Shown: positions 17,883 to 25,944 of the stretch, piece after piece | Layout of the letters: the number at the start of each line of letters is the position of its first letter | Numbering within the stretch: position 1 is the stretch's first letter | DNA from: Chondrinema litorale | GTDB taxonomy: Bacteria; Bacteroidota; Bacteroidia; Cytophagales; Flammeovirgaceae | Direction: 5' to 3' | Assembly: GCF_026250525.1 (NCBI RefSeq) | Contig: NZ_CP111043.1 | Coordinates: 3,919,001-3,983,000, forward strand | Length of the DNA stretch: 64,000 nt | Program-made: the position numbers and the translations under genes | Notes under the pieces: model-generated | The model's database searches: none | The model's input: the letters and a program-made list of their open reading frames with translations, nothing else | What the model was told of the DNA's origin: nothing

Positions 17883-18425
17883 TTAGTGATCTGCATCAAC
17901 ATTTACATGAATATTATAATATGATTGTGTATGGTTTTTAGACTGAAAAAATATTTTCAAAGGATTTTCTGAAATAATAGCTATTTGTATAAGTCCTATG
18001 CCGGCACCCTTACTTAATTCTTCTTGTGGTTTCTTTCTTTGTTCAATTTTTAGCTTTCTAAGTTTTTCTTTATTCAGAGTATTTATTACTGGAAACTTTT
18101 TCTGAATGTTGTCTACAAAATTCTTTTCGGCAAGGTTACAACTTTGTATTATATAACCAGATTTACTTTTAACTACTTTTACAGAACCGACACTATAGTC
18201 TTTGCCATTTATATCAACTTTTTCAGAAGAATAGTAATAGATGTTTTGAATGAGCTCCATATATATAGAGAATATTTTTCTTGACAGATAAATATTATCT
18301 TTGAATATTTCTCTAATTAACCCTCCTTTCTCTGATATCACCTTTTCATTTATCACTCCTGAATGAGACACAATAATACCATCGGTTTCATTTAAGTAAG
18401 AAGAGCTATTAGTATGCATTGACAT
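17883..18425 (-). CDS. SiaB-family (DUF6272) histidine-kinase-like protein
   Basis: 180 residues with a GHKL-ATPase outline: an N-box-like MELIQNIYYYS (Glu57, Asn61) and a glycine box GAGIGLIQIA near residue 140. This pattern and length match the SiaB/DUF6272 family. In Pseudomonas, SiaB phosphorylates the small protein SiaC and the PP2C phosphatase SiaA reverses it, which switches a diguanylate cyclase. Here it stands alone: no SiaC (DUF1987) gene or cyclase is next to it. A PP2C phosphatase exists 30 kb away (48321-49529) but a link is speculation. No transmembrane segment, so it should be cytoplasmic. Confidence 0.75.
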   Translation of the reverse strand: MSMHTNSSSYLNETDGIIVSHSGVINEKVISEKGGLIREIFKDNIYLSRKIFSIYMELIQNIYYYSSEKVDINGKDYSVGSVKVVKSKSGYIIQSCNLAEKNFVDNIQKKFPVINTLNKEKLRKLKIEQRKKPQEELSKGAGIGLIQIAIISENPLKIFFQSKNHTQSYYNIHVNVDADH

Positions 18426-18684
18426 GGATATAAATTTGGTTTATATAGGTCTTTTTTAGTGTAAAATCTTAAACTAATATGATAACGTTAATAAATGAAA
18501 ATTTAGTGAGTGGATATTGCTTAACTTTGCTAGTTGCACATTGTTATTCGCATTAGTGTGTTTTTTTAACTAAGTGTCAGTGAAATTTATTCTTGTTTTG
18601 AGAACGTATAAACAAATTAACCATTGTTTAATAGGTAAATAGCAGAAGAAATTAATTTTTATACATCAAAATGCAAATCAAAAA

Positions 18685-19584
18685 TTAATTTACCTTAATT
18701 TCTATCCATATGGGTATATGGTCAGAAATTTTTCTTGCTTCTTTTAATGTTCTGAAACTATCTGCAAAATTTATTATACCGCTAGCTTGAATTTTAAAGA
18801 AATCTTTCTCGTAGAAAATGTTATCATATTCTTTAGCCAGTTTCTGCCCATTCTTCACTTTCATTTTCAAACTAGTCTTTTGTTTGGTTATGGTAGGTAA
18901 GTAATTTTCTTTTTTTAGATTATCAAATGCTTCATGTTTTTCAGATTGATTAAAATCACCCATAAATAGCATATTCTGTTTAACATTGTTTTTATGGATA
19001 AGATAAAGCAAGCTGTTTTCTGTTTCAGGTTTTTTTGAGGTAGGTATTGCATGAAAACTTGCTAGTAAAAATGAATCATTCTTATTGATAAAATGGGCTA
19101 AGAAAGGTTCTCTATCTACCTTTTTATCTAGTACTTTAGAAAGTCTTGGTTTGCCTTTCAATTTAACTTTACTGGTTTTCCAAATGTAGGCGTATCTTTC
19201 CGTTCCATCTCCAGATGTGGCATCACTTACAATGTAATCCCATTTGGCTCCCTTTCTATTTAATATATCTGCTAGTCTGGCAACAGCTTGGGGACCTGCT
19301 GGGCCAGTGGAAACTTCTTGTATAGCAAGTACATCAAAATCGCGAACCGTTTCAGCTATAAATTCTAGTTCTTGAGCATTTTTACTTTTACCAAAGTTGA
19401 AAAGGTTCCAAGTAATTATTTTATAAGTAGGTTTCTCAGCAGGGGCTTGGTTGGTTACCTGTTCAGGTACTTCTTTTTTTGTGGTATTATTTTTTGTGGA
19501 TTTTTTCTTAAAAAAAACAAACCATACAACTACACAAATTATTAGAATAATTAGGATTATGATAGCTGAGTTATTTTTTTTCAT
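18685..19584 (-). CDS. Membrane-anchored endonuclease/exonuclease/phosphatase family protein
   Basis: 299 residues. Residues ~6-26 are a single hydrophobic anchor (AIIILIILIICVVVWFVFF) followed by a Lys/Thr-rich linker, so the domain should face the periplasm. The EEP fold is shown by 'TWNLFNFG', 'AIQEV' (metal-binding Glu), 'GDFNQ' and the terminal 'SDHIPIWI' (catalytic His). The family covers DNases, sphingomyelinase-like and phosphoinositide phosphatase-like enzymes; the short, deoxyribonuclease I-like form with 'SGDGTERYAYIWK' suggests a DNase, but the substrate is not decidable. A perfect 12-bp AT-only inverted repeat (18649-18660 with 18680-18691) overlaps the stop codon. Confidence 0.88.
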   Translation of the reverse strand: MKKNNSAIIILIILIICVVVWFVFFKKKSTKNNTTKKEVPEQVTNQAPAEKPTYKIITWNLFNFGKSKNAQELEFIAETVRDFDVLAIQEVSTGPAGPQAVARLADILNRKGAKWDYIVSDATSGDGTERYAYIWKTSKVKLKGKPRLSKVLDKKVDREPFLAHFINKNDSFLLASFHAIPTSKKPETENSLLYLIHKNNVKQNMLFMGDFNQSEKHEAFDNLKKENYLPTITKQKTSLKMKVKNGQKLAKEYDNIFYEKDFFKIQASGIINFADSFRTLKEARKISDHIPIWIEIKVN

Positions 19585-19773
19585 AAGGTGTACTTAATAT
19601 ATATTATATTTAAAGAGCAAATTTTCTATTTCAACCAGTAATTCATGCATTTCGCATAAATCTTAAAAGTCTTACTTAAAGGCAACGTACTTTTATAATA
19701 TTAAATATTAGCAAAGTACCACAATTGATCGGAAAAGTACAATATTTTTTAATATTCAAATATTTAATTTTTT

Positions 19774-20241
19774 ATGATAGAAGATATTTTGTCACAAGTA
19801 AAAGGTGACTTACTAAAAGATGCTATATCTAAATATGGCTTGACTGAAACTAAAGCAGAACAGTCTGTTGACGTTGCAAAAGACACTATTACTGAAGGGT
19901 TTCAAAATGAATTAAAGGCTGGTAATATATCTGGCTTACTTAGTTTATTTCAGGGCAAAACGGAAATTCTTAAAAACCCTATTGTTCTAGGTTTAATTAA
20001 TCAATATGCTGGTAAACTAATCAGCCAATTAGGCTTGTCCACTCAAGCTGCAGAAGGTATAAGTAAATTTGCAATCCCTTTTATAGTAAATCAACTTACG
20101 AATAAAACCGCTCAGGAAAATATGGATGAAGGAAGTCTAGTAGAGATGCTAGGGAAAGGTTTAGGGGATGATATATTAAATCAGGTTAAAGGCAACTTGC
20201 CGGGTGGGTTAGGAGATGCGCTTGGAGGATTTTTTAAATAA
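19774..20241 (+). CDS. Small DUF937-like hypothetical protein
   Basis: 155 residues, no signal peptide. Helical, with a central stretch 'NPIVLGLINQYAGKLISQLGLS..AAEGIS' and 'AIPFIVNQLTNKT' that resembles DUF937 proteins of Bacteroidota, and a Gly-rich C-terminus (GNLPGGLGDALGGFF). Function unknown. It is 49 bases upstream of the DUF4332 gene on the same strand, so the two probably share a transcript ending at the terminator at 20721-20745. Confidence 0.7.
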   Translation: MIEDILSQVKGDLLKDAISKYGLTETKAEQSVDVAKDTITEGFQNELKAGNISGLLSLFQGKTEILKNPIVLGLINQYAGKLISQLGLSTQAAEGISKFAIPFIVNQLTNKTAQENMDEGSLVEMLGKGLGDDILNQVKGNLPGGLGDALGGFFK

Positions 20242-20290
20242 GAATTAATTACTCTAAAATCAATTTTCAACTAATTAAATTTAAAAACTT

Positions 20291-20698
20291 ATGTCAAAGA
20301 AGATAACTGATATTGAAGGTATAGGTCCTGCTTTTGCAGAAAAATTAGCAAAAGCTAACATTCGTTCTGTAGAAAAATTATTAGAGGCAGGTGCTAACAA
20401 AAGCGGAAGAAAAAATATCGCAAATTCTAGTGGGGTAGACGAAGGTAAAGTGCTTGATTGGGTAAATATGGCAGATTTGTTTAGAGTAAAGGGTATTGCA
20501 GGGCAATTTGCTGAATTATTAAAAGCTTCTGGTGTAGATACAATTAAAGAATTAAGAAATAGAAATGCAGAAAACCTTCATGCTAAATTAGCTGAAGTTA
20601 ATGCTGAAAAAAAATTAACAAGAGTAGTACCTAGCCTAACAATGGTTGAAAAATTTATTGAGCAGGCAAAAGCTTTAGATCCAAAAGTTACTTATTAA
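20291..20698 (+). CDS. DUF4332 helix-hairpin-helix protein
   Basis: 135 residues. The opening 'ITDIEGIGPAFAEKLAKANI' (first helix-hairpin-helix) and the second 'LFRVKGIAGQFAELLKASGV' are typical of DUF4332 proteins, which resemble the non-specific DNA-binding (HhH)2 fold of polymerase and helicase accessory domains. No enzyme motif is present. DNA binding is inferred from fold only. A strong terminator follows 22 bases after the stop. Confidence 0.85.
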   Translation: MSKKITDIEGIGPAFAEKLAKANIRSVEKLLEAGANKSGRKNIANSSGVDEGKVLDWVNMADLFRVKGIAGQFAELLKASGVDTIKELRNRNAENLHAKLAEVNAEKKLTRVVPSLTMVEKFIEQAKALDPKVTY

Positions 20699-20720
20699 TT
20701 AATAGTCGTATAATAAAAGA

Positions 20721-20745
20721 AAACCTGTCTGATAAAGACAGGTTT
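20721..20745. terminator. Terminator between convergent genes
   Basis: Perfect 10-bp arms aaacctgtct (20721-20730) and agacaggttt (20736-20745), loop gataa, with T runs on both sides. It can serve the DUF4332 gene on the plus strand and the small HExxH gene, whose stop codon starts at 20749, on the minus strand. Confidence 0.9.
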
Positions 20746-20746
20746 T

Positions 20747-21097
20747 TTATTTTAAATAGTTCCAAAAAGCAAATGGCTTTCTTTTTATCAAATAATTAAA
20801 ATCATATTCATTATTATAGGCTTCTTTTTCAAAAGCGATATTGTAATAGGCAAGAAAGTGTGATCTATACTTTATAATATTAAATATGTAATTTAAAATG
20901 TATAGAAAATAGAAAGGCAATATCAGTAATTCTAATTGTTGTTTTATATGTATCTTTTCATGGTTAATTAAAACCTTGTCATCTAGAAGATGCTTGTGTT
21001 TTAATATGATAAAAGGATACAATGTTAACCCCCTAATAGAAGGATTTAAAAAGCTAAGAAATCTATAACTAACAACAATTGAATACTTCAGTTTCAT
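20747..21097 (-). CDS. Small membrane-associated HExxH protein coupled to the ABC exporter gene
   Basis: 116 residues. Contains an HEKIH (HExxH-type) zinc-metallopeptidase signature near residue 46, followed by 'IKQQLELLILPFYFLYIL' (hydrophobic) and a second acidic motif 'AFEKEAYNNE' near residue 90 that could supply the third zinc ligand, as in gluzincin peptidases of the M48/M56 kind. Far shorter than full-length members of those families. Its ATG overlaps the ABC transporter stop codon as ATGA (21094-21097), so translation is probably coupled. Enzyme activity is inference; no family name is assigned. Confidence 0.75.
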   Translation of the reverse strand: MKLKYSIVVSYRFLSFLNPSIRGLTLYPFIILKHKHLLDDKVLINHEKIHIKQQLELLILPFYFLYILNYIFNIIKYRSHFLAYYNIAFEKEAYNNEYDFNYLIKRKPFAFWNYLK

Positions 21098-22857
21098 ATC
21101 ACTTCTTTATACTGAATCTTGTAAAGATTAGTATAAAAACCTTTTTGTTCTAGCAATTCTTCATGTCTACCTTTTTCCATTATTTTCCCTTTATCCAACA
21201 CAATTATCTGATCTGCTTTTTGAATAGTTGAAAGTCTGTGAGCAATTACAATGGCTGTTCTTCCTTTCATCAACTTTTCTATTGCTTCCTGAATCATTTC
21301 TTCTGTTTCGCTATCTACAGAAGAGGTAGCTTCATCAAGAATGATAATTTTAGGATCATAAACAATAGCTCTTACAAATGAAATCAATTGTCTTTGTCCT
21401 ACTGAAAGCGTTGAGCCTCTTTCCATTACATTATAATCTAAACCTCCCGGAAGTCTATCTATAAATTCTTTAGCGCCAACAAGCTCAGCCGCTTCCATTA
21501 TTTGTTCTCTACTAATATCTGGGTTACCTAGAGTAATGTTGTTTTCAATGGTATCTGAAAAAAGGAAAACATCTTGTAAAACAACTGCTATGTGGCTTCT
21601 TAAACTTTGTAATTCATACTGATTAACAGGAACGCCATCAATAGAAATTTCTCCTTTATTAATCTCATAAAAACGAGAAATTAGATTAATAATAGAAGAT
21701 TTGCCTGCGCCAGTAGCACCAACAAATGCTAGCGTTTCTCCAGGATTTACTTCAAAAGAAATATCTTTTAAAACATAATCATTGTTTTTATAGGCAAAGA
21801 ATACATTTTCAAATTTCACATTTCCATCAAAATGATCAACTTTTTTGTTGCCTGTATTCTGAATATGATCCGTGTTGTCTAATAACTTTAAAATTCTATC
21901 TGAACTTACTATACCTAATTGTAATGTATTAAATCTATCAGCAATTTGTCTTAGTGGCCTAAAAAACAAACTGATGTACATGATAAACTGAATAAGTACA
22001 CCTAAACTTACTCTATCATCAATTACTCCTTTAGCTCCATACCAAACAACTAAGCCTGTACCGACTGCGCCTAGAACCTCAGCTACTGGAAAGTAAATGG
22101 AGTAATAAAATACCGTTTTAACATTTGCTCTTAAATGTTCTTTATTTATATCTTCAAACTTATCGTATTCACGCTTTTCGCTATTAAAAATTTGTACAAT
22201 GCTCATACCTGTTATGTGCTCTTGTACAAATGAGTTTAAATTAGAAACTGCATTTCTAACATCACTAAAAGCATATTTAATTTTTTCTTTAAATACATAA
22301 GTTGATATTACCATAAATGGAAAAACAGACATACTTACAAGTGTGAGTTTCCAATCTTCGTAAATCATAAAAGCAAAAATGAACACCAATTGAAGTAAAT
22401 CTCCGATTATAGCAGCTAAGCCATTTGTAAAAACATCAGATAATGTTTCAATATCAGAAATATTTCTGGTTACCAATCTGCCAATTGCTGTACGATCAAA
22501 AAAGCTGAGTTTTAAGCTGAGTATATGTTGGTAAAGTTTTATCCTGAGGTCTTTAATAATGTTTTGACCTAACCAGCCAGAAAGATATGTGTTGCAAAAT
22601 TCCATACCAGCCTGAAAAAATATGAGTACAACCATGAGGATTACCATATTTATTAAACCTTGTACATCTCCTGCTGCTACATATCTATCTATTGTTATTT
22701 GTATTAGGTAAGGTCTTACTGGTGACAGGGCAGCAACCAAAACGGTTAAGAAAACCAGTATGTAAAACCAACCTATATAAGGCTTTACATATTGGAAGAT
22801 TCTACTTAAAACCCCGGCATCAAAAACTTTTCCACTGTAGTTTTCCTTATTAGTCAT
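21094..22857 (-). CDS. ABC exporter, fused permease and ATPase (MsbA/multidrug type)
   Basis: 587 residues. Residues ~35-320 contain six transmembrane helices of the type I exporter fold, and residues ~345-580 the nucleotide-binding domain with Walker A GATGAGKSS, signature LSVGQRQ, Walker B IIILDEATSSVD and switch histidine in AHRLST. Complete half-transporter that should act as a homodimer in the inner membrane, exporting lipids or hydrophobic drugs; the substrate cannot be read from sequence. It overlaps the downstream HExxH gene by four bases. Upstream is a 191-base gap shared with the divergent leucine dehydrogenase gene. Confidence 0.95.
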   Translation of the reverse strand: MTNKENYSGKVFDAGVLSRIFQYVKPYIGWFYILVFLTVLVAALSPVRPYLIQITIDRYVAAGDVQGLINMVILMVVLIFFQAGMEFCNTYLSGWLGQNIIKDLRIKLYQHILSLKLSFFDRTAIGRLVTRNISDIETLSDVFTNGLAAIIGDLLQLVFIFAFMIYEDWKLTLVSMSVFPFMVISTYVFKEKIKYAFSDVRNAVSNLNSFVQEHITGMSIVQIFNSEKREYDKFEDINKEHLRANVKTVFYYSIYFPVAEVLGAVGTGLVVWYGAKGVIDDRVSLGVLIQFIMYISLFFRPLRQIADRFNTLQLGIVSSDRILKLLDNTDHIQNTGNKKVDHFDGNVKFENVFFAYKNNDYVLKDISFEVNPGETLAFVGATGAGKSSIINLISRFYEINKGEISIDGVPVNQYELQSLRSHIAVVLQDVFLFSDTIENNITLGNPDISREQIMEAAELVGAKEFIDRLPGGLDYNVMERGSTLSVGQRQLISFVRAIVYDPKIIILDEATSSVDSETEEMIQEAIEKLMKGRTAIVIAHRLSTIQKADQIIVLDKGKIMEKGRHEELLEQKGFYTNLYKIQYKEVI

Positions 22858-22935
22858 ATTATTTTAAATGGAAGGCAATAGGTCGCAAAATACCCAAAAA
22901 TATTTTAAAAGAATTAAATTTGTGCCCGATTAACT

Positions 22936-22970
22936 TAAACATATTGTTAAGCTGCAAAGCTATATGTTTA
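22936..22970. promoter_or_regulatory. Inverted repeat between the ABC exporter and leucine dehydrogenase genes
   Basis: Perfect 9-bp arms taaacatat (22936-22944) and atatgttta (22962-22970) separated by 17 bases that themselves contain agct-gcaa-agct. The right arm overlaps tatgttta, a 7-of-8 match to the Bacteroidota -10-type element TAnnTTTG. A regulator-binding site or promoter in this divergent gap is likely, but no regulator is identified. Confidence 0.35.
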
Positions 22971-23048
22971 CCTTAATGATCTTTAATAAGTTCCATTTTT
23001 TTAGAAAGCTTTTTGAAGCTCTTCTAATTCAGATAAAAACCTATTTTG

Positions 23049-24131
23049 ATGATAACAGAAGAAAAAAAAGGAAATAGCGTATTTGAACAGATAGCAGAGT
23101 TAGGACATGAGCAAGTAGTTTTTTGTCATGATGAGTCTACAGGTTTAAAAGCTATTATTGGAGTACATAATACTATATTGGGGCCTGCCATTGGTGGTAC
23201 CAGAATGTGGGTTTATGAGGATGAAAGTCAAGCATTAAAAGATGTATTAAGACTTTCTAGAGGGATGACATTTAAAAATGCAGTTGCTGGTTTAAATGCT
23301 GGTGGAGGTAAAGCTGTAATTATTGGCGATGCCAGAAAACATAAATCTGAAGCATTATTGAGAGCTTTTGGGAATTTTATTGAAAACCTCAATGGCAAAT
23401 ATATTACAGCAGAAGATGTTGGAATGACCTCTCGCGATATGGAATACATCCATATGCAAACCAAATATGTTTCTGGTTTACCAGATTACTTGGGTGGTTT
23501 AGGAGATCCTTCTCCATTTACAGCTTATGGCACATATATGGGTATGAAAGCGGCTGCCAAAGTAGCTTATGGAAGTGATAGTCTCGCTGGAAAAAAAGTA
23601 GCAGTACAAGGTGTAGGTGCTGTTGGTAAAATCTTAATCGACTATTTGAAGAAGGAAAAATGTATTATTTATGCTTCTGATTTCTATGAAGATAGATTGA
23701 AAGAAGTAACAAAGCAATTTAATATTGAAGGAGTAAGGTTAGATGAAATTTATGATATAGATGTAGATATCTATTCTCCTTGTGCGTTGGGAGCTACAAT
23801 TAATGACAATTCTCTCGACAGGTTAAAATGTGATATTATTGCAGGTTGTGCTAATAATCAGCTTGAAGACGAAGTAAAACATGGAGATAAGTGTGTAGAA
23901 AAAGGTGTGATTTACGCACCTGACTTTGTGGTAAACTCTGGAGGAGTTATAAATGTATATGCCGAATATATTGGCAAAGATGTAAATTGGACTACTGCTT
24001 ATACAGAAATGATTTATGATAAATCACTTTCAATTCTGGAAGCAGCTCATAGCCAGAAAAAGAATTCCCAAGTTGTTGCTATGGAAGTGGCAATGGATAG
24101 AATTAACAGTATAAGAGGTATTCATTATTAA
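23049..24131 (+). CDS. ldh: Leucine (Glu/Leu/Phe/Val) dehydrogenase
   Basis: 360 residues from ATG 23049 (the TTG three bases earlier is less likely). NAD-dependent oxidative deamination of branched-chain amino acids to 2-oxo acids. The N-terminal catalytic domain has GPAIGGTRMW, MTFKNAVAGLNAGGGKA with the two active-site lysines (about 76 and 88), and 'EDVGMT'. The Rossmann domain has QGVGAVGK near residue 190. The C-terminal 'PDFVVNSGGVINV' is also typical. Monocistronic: divergent from the ABC exporter and closed by a terminator at 24166-24191. Leucine is the commonest substrate for this length and motif set. Confidence 0.93.
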   Translation: MITEEKKGNSVFEQIAELGHEQVVFCHDESTGLKAIIGVHNTILGPAIGGTRMWVYEDESQALKDVLRLSRGMTFKNAVAGLNAGGGKAVIIGDARKHKSEALLRAFGNFIENLNGKYITAEDVGMTSRDMEYIHMQTKYVSGLPDYLGGLGDPSPFTAYGTYMGMKAAAKVAYGSDSLAGKKVAVQGVGAVGKILIDYLKKEKCIIYASDFYEDRLKEVTKQFNIEGVRLDEIYDIDVDIYSPCALGATINDNSLDRLKCDIIAGCANNQLEDEVKHGDKCVEKGVIYAPDFVVNSGGVINVYAEYIGKDVNWTTAYTEMIYDKSLSILEAAHSQKKNSQVVAMEVAMDRINSIRGIHY

Positions 24132-24165
24132 AAAATAGTTTCAGTATTTTGACTGTAAAATAAAA

Positions 24166-24191
24166 AAAGCTCTTCTTTTCAGAAGAGCTTT
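24166..24191. terminator. Terminator between convergent genes
   Basis: Perfect 11-bp arms aaagctcttct (24166-24176) and agaagagcttt (24181-24191) with loop tttc. A-run on the left and T-run on the right let it act on both the leucine dehydrogenase and the minus-strand secreted protein gene. Confidence 0.9.
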
Positions 24192-24218
24192 CATTTTTAT
24201 ATCTTTTTCAAAATTTAT

Positions 24219-24614
24219 TTATTCACCTTGAGAAATAGGTCCTGAAATAGCATCCAGCTCTCTTTCTATAGGTATAAATAATTTCTCATTCATTCTAAAA
24301 ACACCTTTTTCTTCTGAAGGAATTAAACAACCAAACTCAATAAGTTGGTCATTTCTATTATACTCTATCAGATAGTTATTGGTATGACTAAAATTTAAAA
24401 CTGCATCGGTAACAGAAAAATGAACTTCTGTAACTAAATCCTGATCTATAAAAGTAATTCCTAGATCTAGAATGTCGTCTTCTGACACGCTAATGTTAGC
24501 GGGAGCGATATTTCCTTTGTTTACAGGTAAATCACTTACTTTAATCTCAAGCTCGCTTTGTGCGAAAACATTGAGAGATATTACGGAGAAAAATAATATT
24601 GCAATGAATTTCAT
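24219..24614 (-). CDS. Small secreted protein of unknown function
   Basis: 131 residues with a clear signal peptide (MKFIAILFFSVISLNVFAQ). The mature part is acidic and beta-rich ('VHFSVTDAVLNFS', 'NNYLIEYNRNDQLIEFG'), with no cysteines apart from one near residue 97 and no motif I recognise. A sandwich-type periplasmic or surface domain is likely. Stands alone: convergent with leucine dehydrogenase and separated from scpA by a 537-base gap. Confidence 0.7.
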   Translation of the reverse strand: MKFIAILFFSVISLNVFAQSELEIKVSDLPVNKGNIAPANISVSEDDILDLGITFIDQDLVTEVHFSVTDAVLNFSHTNNYLIEYNRNDQLIEFGCLIPSEEKGVFRMNEKLFIPIERELDAISGPISQGE

Positions 24615-25151
24615 AGCTTTAATATTTTCGAGTTTTCAGTATGGAACTTGTTCGTCTGTTAATTATTATTTTAATAATATAAAGGTAGATAATAATGTAA
24701 TTTTTTTCAGTGTTTTAAAAGTTAATGAGCGTAAATGAACTGTTAACACTTTTAAAAATACTATTTATATATTATTTATTGGATTATTCTTATATCAAAA
24801 CTTAATTATTCAAATAAAAATCTATGTGCTTTTTTTATACTTACTACAATGTTATTTCCATAAACAAAGATTTGAATAATTAAATTCAGCTTTTTTGATA
24901 GTTTAGAAAGGATTCTGGTATTTTTTACAAAAAAATATTATTCAAACTTGTTCTAAAAGTACCTAAAAACAGGATTTTCGATTATGATAAAAATCTTTAT
25001 GTACCATGATGTTAATCAAACTGATTATCTTTACATAAGTTTTAAATAATTTTAAGTATTCACTTAAACCTTACATATAAGGTACGGAATTTTCAGGCAT
25101 ATTGATGCAGTTTTCGTACATCTGTTAAAATTTATTTACAATTTTTCTGGT
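24615..25151. other. 537-base divergent gap before scpA
   Basis: AT-rich DNA holding the promoters of the minus-strand secreted protein gene and of scpA. Near 25030 the sequence tatcttta is a 7-of-8 match to TAnnTTTG, a weak candidate -10-type element for scpA. No ORF, RNA gene or strong hairpin is visible. Confidence 0.5.
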
Positions 25152-25919
25152 ATGTCAGATTCTTTTGAAGTTAAAATCCCTCTGTTTGAAGGCCCTTTTG
25201 ATCTACTTCTATTTTTTATTAGAAGAGATGAATTGGATATTCATGATATTCCAATAGCAAAAATCACAAACGATTTTGTCGCATATATCAGGCATTTAGA
25301 AAAGTTAAATATGGAAGTTGCCAGTGAGTTTATTTTGGTTGCTTCAACACTAATGAGAATTAAAGCTAAAATGCTTTTGCCTCGTGTAGAAAAAGACGAA
25401 GAAGGTAATGAAATAGATCCACGTGAAGATCTAGTGCAACATTTATTAGAGTATAAAAAATATAAATCGGTTGTAGGTGATCTGGAGCAAATGGAAGATG
25501 GTATGGTTACCAGAGAAAAACGTGGTAATGTACTTAAAGAAATTAAAAAGCTCAGTTCAATAAATGATATTGAAACCGAGCTTCAAGATATAGACTTGTA
25601 CAAAGTATTAAAGGTATTTCAAAAGGTGATGTTTAAGTTTGAAAACAAACCAGTAGAAATTAAACATCAGGTGGTACCTTACCCTTATAAGATTGAGACG
25701 CAAAAAGAGGTGATTTTAGAGAAGCTAACGAAGAGTGAAAAAGTATCTTTTAGCTCTCTAATAGAAGAAATTCCAGAGAGAATAGCAGTAATATTTAATT
25801 TCTTGGCAATTTTGGAATTACTCGCCTATAATCAAATAAGTTTAATTCTTGGTGAAGGTTTTAATAATTTCTGGGTGATTCCTATAGATAATACTACAGA
25901 AAATATCGAATCAAATTAA
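25152..25919 (+). CDS. scpA: Segregation and condensation protein A
   Basis: 255 residues, the usual length. Kleisin subunit that bridges SMC heads and recruits ScpB for chromosome compaction. N-terminal kleisin signature FEGPFDLLLFFI ... DIHDIPI near residues 13-40, then 'ASTLMRIKAKMLLP', a charged linker and the C-terminal winged helix with 'RIAVIFNFLAILELLAYNQI'. The scpB and smc genes are not in the window. Single gene, convergent with the hybrid kinase 25 bases away. Confidence 0.95.
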   Translation: MSDSFEVKIPLFEGPFDLLLFFIRRDELDIHDIPIAKITNDFVAYIRHLEKLNMEVASEFILVASTLMRIKAKMLLPRVEKDEEGNEIDPREDLVQHLLEYKKYKSVVGDLEQMEDGMVTREKRGNVLKEIKKLSSINDIETELQDIDLYKVLKVFQKVMFKFENKPVEIKHQVVPYPYKIETQKEVILEKLTKSEKVSFSSLIEEIPERIAVIFNFLAILELLAYNQISLILGEGFNNFWVIPIDNTTENIESN

Positions 25920-25944
25920 ATAACAAACACCAAGAATTATAAGA

